From Pleodorina starrii (Eukaryota; Chlorophyta; Chlorophyceae; Chlamydomonadales; Volvocaceae): a stretch of 64,000 bases of DNA. The stretch is from assembly GCA_030267565.1 (NCBI GenBank), contig BRXU01000009.1, forward strand, positions 161,501-225,500, in the 5' to 3' direction. The notes below the pieces were generated by a model that did not search any database, was not told the origin of the DNA, and saw only the letters and a list, made by a program, of their open reading frames with translations. Shown piece after piece: positions 62,641 to 64,000 of this stretch (the first letter of the stretch is position 1; each line of letters begins with the position of its first letter). Made by a program: the position numbers and the translations under genes.

Positions 62641-63646
62641 AGGTGCAGCTCGTGCAGCGGCCTCACAAAGTCCCAAGTGATTGCCCATGGGCCCGCGGCC
62701 ATTGTGGGGCAAAGCAGCAGTGTCAGGGTAAATTAGCTTCGCTGAGGAATTGGCGTCACGGAACAGTTTATGGAGCTGCGTGGTTAGCGGTGGTTGATGC
62801 TGTCGGAGGCCGTTGCCCGTTAGTAGCAGTTGACATTTCGGCGGGAAGCAATCCGTTGCGTGCAGCGTAATTACGCGTATCTGCGCTAAGTTGTGTTATC
62901 TCCGTCTGGTTATACGTTTCATACGTAGCATACATCCGCGCCACCTTCCGGCCGGCTGCGAAGTGTTGCACCGTGCTTCAGGCGTATTCGGAACAAGGAA
63001 CAAGCTTGGCAGGATAATTTGCCATCATTGTGGAGTCGAGTCGTACTAAGACAGAATCTTGGTTTCGCTTGTGATAAGGCCGTTCCGGCGTCAGACCGGG
63101 CCCTATGGCGGTGTCGTTATTATGCCGGGGTGGCGGCGTAGCCGTCACCTCCAGGCACTGCTACGCGTAGCTGCGCAGAGGCTTTTACACAACTAATAAG
63201 GACTGGGCATATCATCAATCAATAGCTATCGAAGAGGTGATTATCTTGCCGTTAGCATCAATCCGCAGGGCGGTAAACAAGCCGACCGCGTGCGGCCGGG
63301 CCAAAGCGAACATCGCAGGGCACTGCAGGGCACCGTGGGGTTGGGTACGTAGACTCGAACAGATCATTTTCTTGCCCTGCAGGCTACAAAGCCGCACCGC
63401 CAAAGAGGTATTTTATTGTAACAACACCTATTGCCGTGTCTCTCCTTATATCATGTTTGCCAGTGATCGCGCCGTTTCGTAACGAGTTGGACATTGCGCG
63501 TTTGGGTAGATCGTAGTCCTGCCGTCCAACCTCTCTTGCCTGGAGGTTGCCTACGTGGCCGAACCGTCCAGCCGACGGCAGTTTCTCCCGACAGCAGCAG
63601 GCGGTGTTTTGCTAGACAGCAACAGCAGCAGCAGCTGGCAGCCATC
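62641..63646. other. Unassigned
   Basis: Short frames on both strands, none convincing. A possible exon at about 63225-63328 (VSINPQGGKQADRVRPGQ) ends near GGCACTGCAG. Likely intron or 5' region of the right-edge gene. Confidence 0.3.
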
Positions 63647-64000
63647 ATGAGCCCGGGCGTCCCATTCCAGCCAGCCGGCGGGGACCACCTGCCGTCAAGT
63701 CCACTCATTGTTAGCTTGGCTGGCAGCTATACCAGTGTCGAGTCCACCGCCTGTGGCAATCCGTGGAGCCATGTACCCTTTGCGGCTGAAAATGGCGATG
63801 ACAGCCCCGGAAACAGTGCTGGCAGCAGGGCATGCAGCCGCCTGGCTGGCCTGCTGTCCTCGTGCAGAGGGTCGTCCGCCCTTTCCAGCTGCTTGTCTTT
63901 GCAGACCAGGCGGTTATCGCTGCGGCAGCAGCTGGGGGTGTTGATCATTGTCTCCAGCTTTCGTACCGTCACTCTGCAGATCGCATTGAGCATCTGCGCC
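63647..64000 (+). CDS. Partial protein with a membrane-type segment, runs off the window
   Basis: A plus-strand frame open from about 63466 to the last base; the first ATG is at 63647 (MSPGVPFQPAGGDHLPSSPL). It continues through a Ser-rich, Cys-containing stretch (SRLAGLLSSCRGSSALSSCL) into a basic patch and a hydrophobic segment (RRLSLRQQLGVLIIVSSFRT then VTLQIALSICA) at the window edge. This looks like the cytoplasmic side and first membrane helix of an integral membrane protein. A pyrimidine-rich acceptor just upstream (CTCCCGACAG at 63594) could instead start the exon. No family assigned; the alternative is a chance open frame in GC-rich DNA. Confidence 0.38.
   Translation, partial: MSPGVPFQPAGGDHLPSSPLIVSLAGSYTSVESTACGNPWSHVPFAAENGDDSPGNSAGSRACSRLAGLLSSCRGSSALSSCLSLQTRRLSLRQQLGVLIIVSSFRTVTLQIALSICA

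Overview
The window is nuclear DNA of a green alga, most likely a volvocine relative of Chlamydomonas or Volvox. The left half is GC-rich and its genes have many short introns with GT-AG borders (often GTGAGT/GTGCGY donors). Candidate TGTAA polyadenylation signals follow several genes. The encoded proteins are the green-lineage forms: a chloroplast-type uS13, an NBP35 without the C-terminal CPxC motif, and a plant-type MATH/TRAF protein. Exon models below were built by hand from splice sites and reading phase; every multi-exon model given high confidence closes in frame.

Left half (about 1-26 kb) is ordinary gene space: the 5' part of splicing factor SF3B1 (minus, cut by the window start), ribosomal protein L9 (plus), a large MATH-domain protein related to Arabidopsis MUSE13/14 (plus, 11 exons), plastid ribosomal protein S13 (minus, 6 exons including a 12-base last exon), a small acidic protein of unknown function (minus), a TM9SF/nonaspanin membrane protein (minus, 10 exons), and cytosolic Fe-S assembly factor NBP35 (plus, 7 exons). 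SF3B1/RPL9 and TM9SF/NBP35 are divergent pairs; the MATH gene and plastid S13 converge. These are housekeeping functions (splicing, translation in cytosol and plastid, membrane traffic, Fe-S assembly) with no evidence of a shared pathway.

The middle (about 26-44 kb) is accessory DNA: GC-rich low-complexity sequence, a possible LINE fragment, a 200-base AAT microsatellite that forms the tail of a decayed endonuclease/RNase H retroelement (minus), a possible small secreted-protein gene, three diverged copies of a local repeat (34.7-37.1 kb), and a well-preserved retroelement insertion (38238-41474, plus). That insertion has a perfect 13-base target-site duplication and an (ATT)n tail, and lies in an older sequence that carries a gag-like zinc knuckle on the other strand. 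Its open frame carries a methyltransferase-like domain, RNase H, a CCHC finger and a restriction-like endonuclease; no reverse transcriptase is visible in it.

The right part (44-61 kb) is dominated by a gene for a presumably extracellular protein in which one exon occurs 11 times in a tandem array of about 1.42-kb units. Every copy is a phase 1-1 exon coding for a Ser/Gly linker plus an eight-cysteine module. The units alternate between subtypes, so the present array looks built by recent duplication of roughly 2.84-kb dimers. A 1-kb insertion sits in one intron and is absent from its sister introns. The last 3 kb hold weak coding signals, including an open frame running off the window end.
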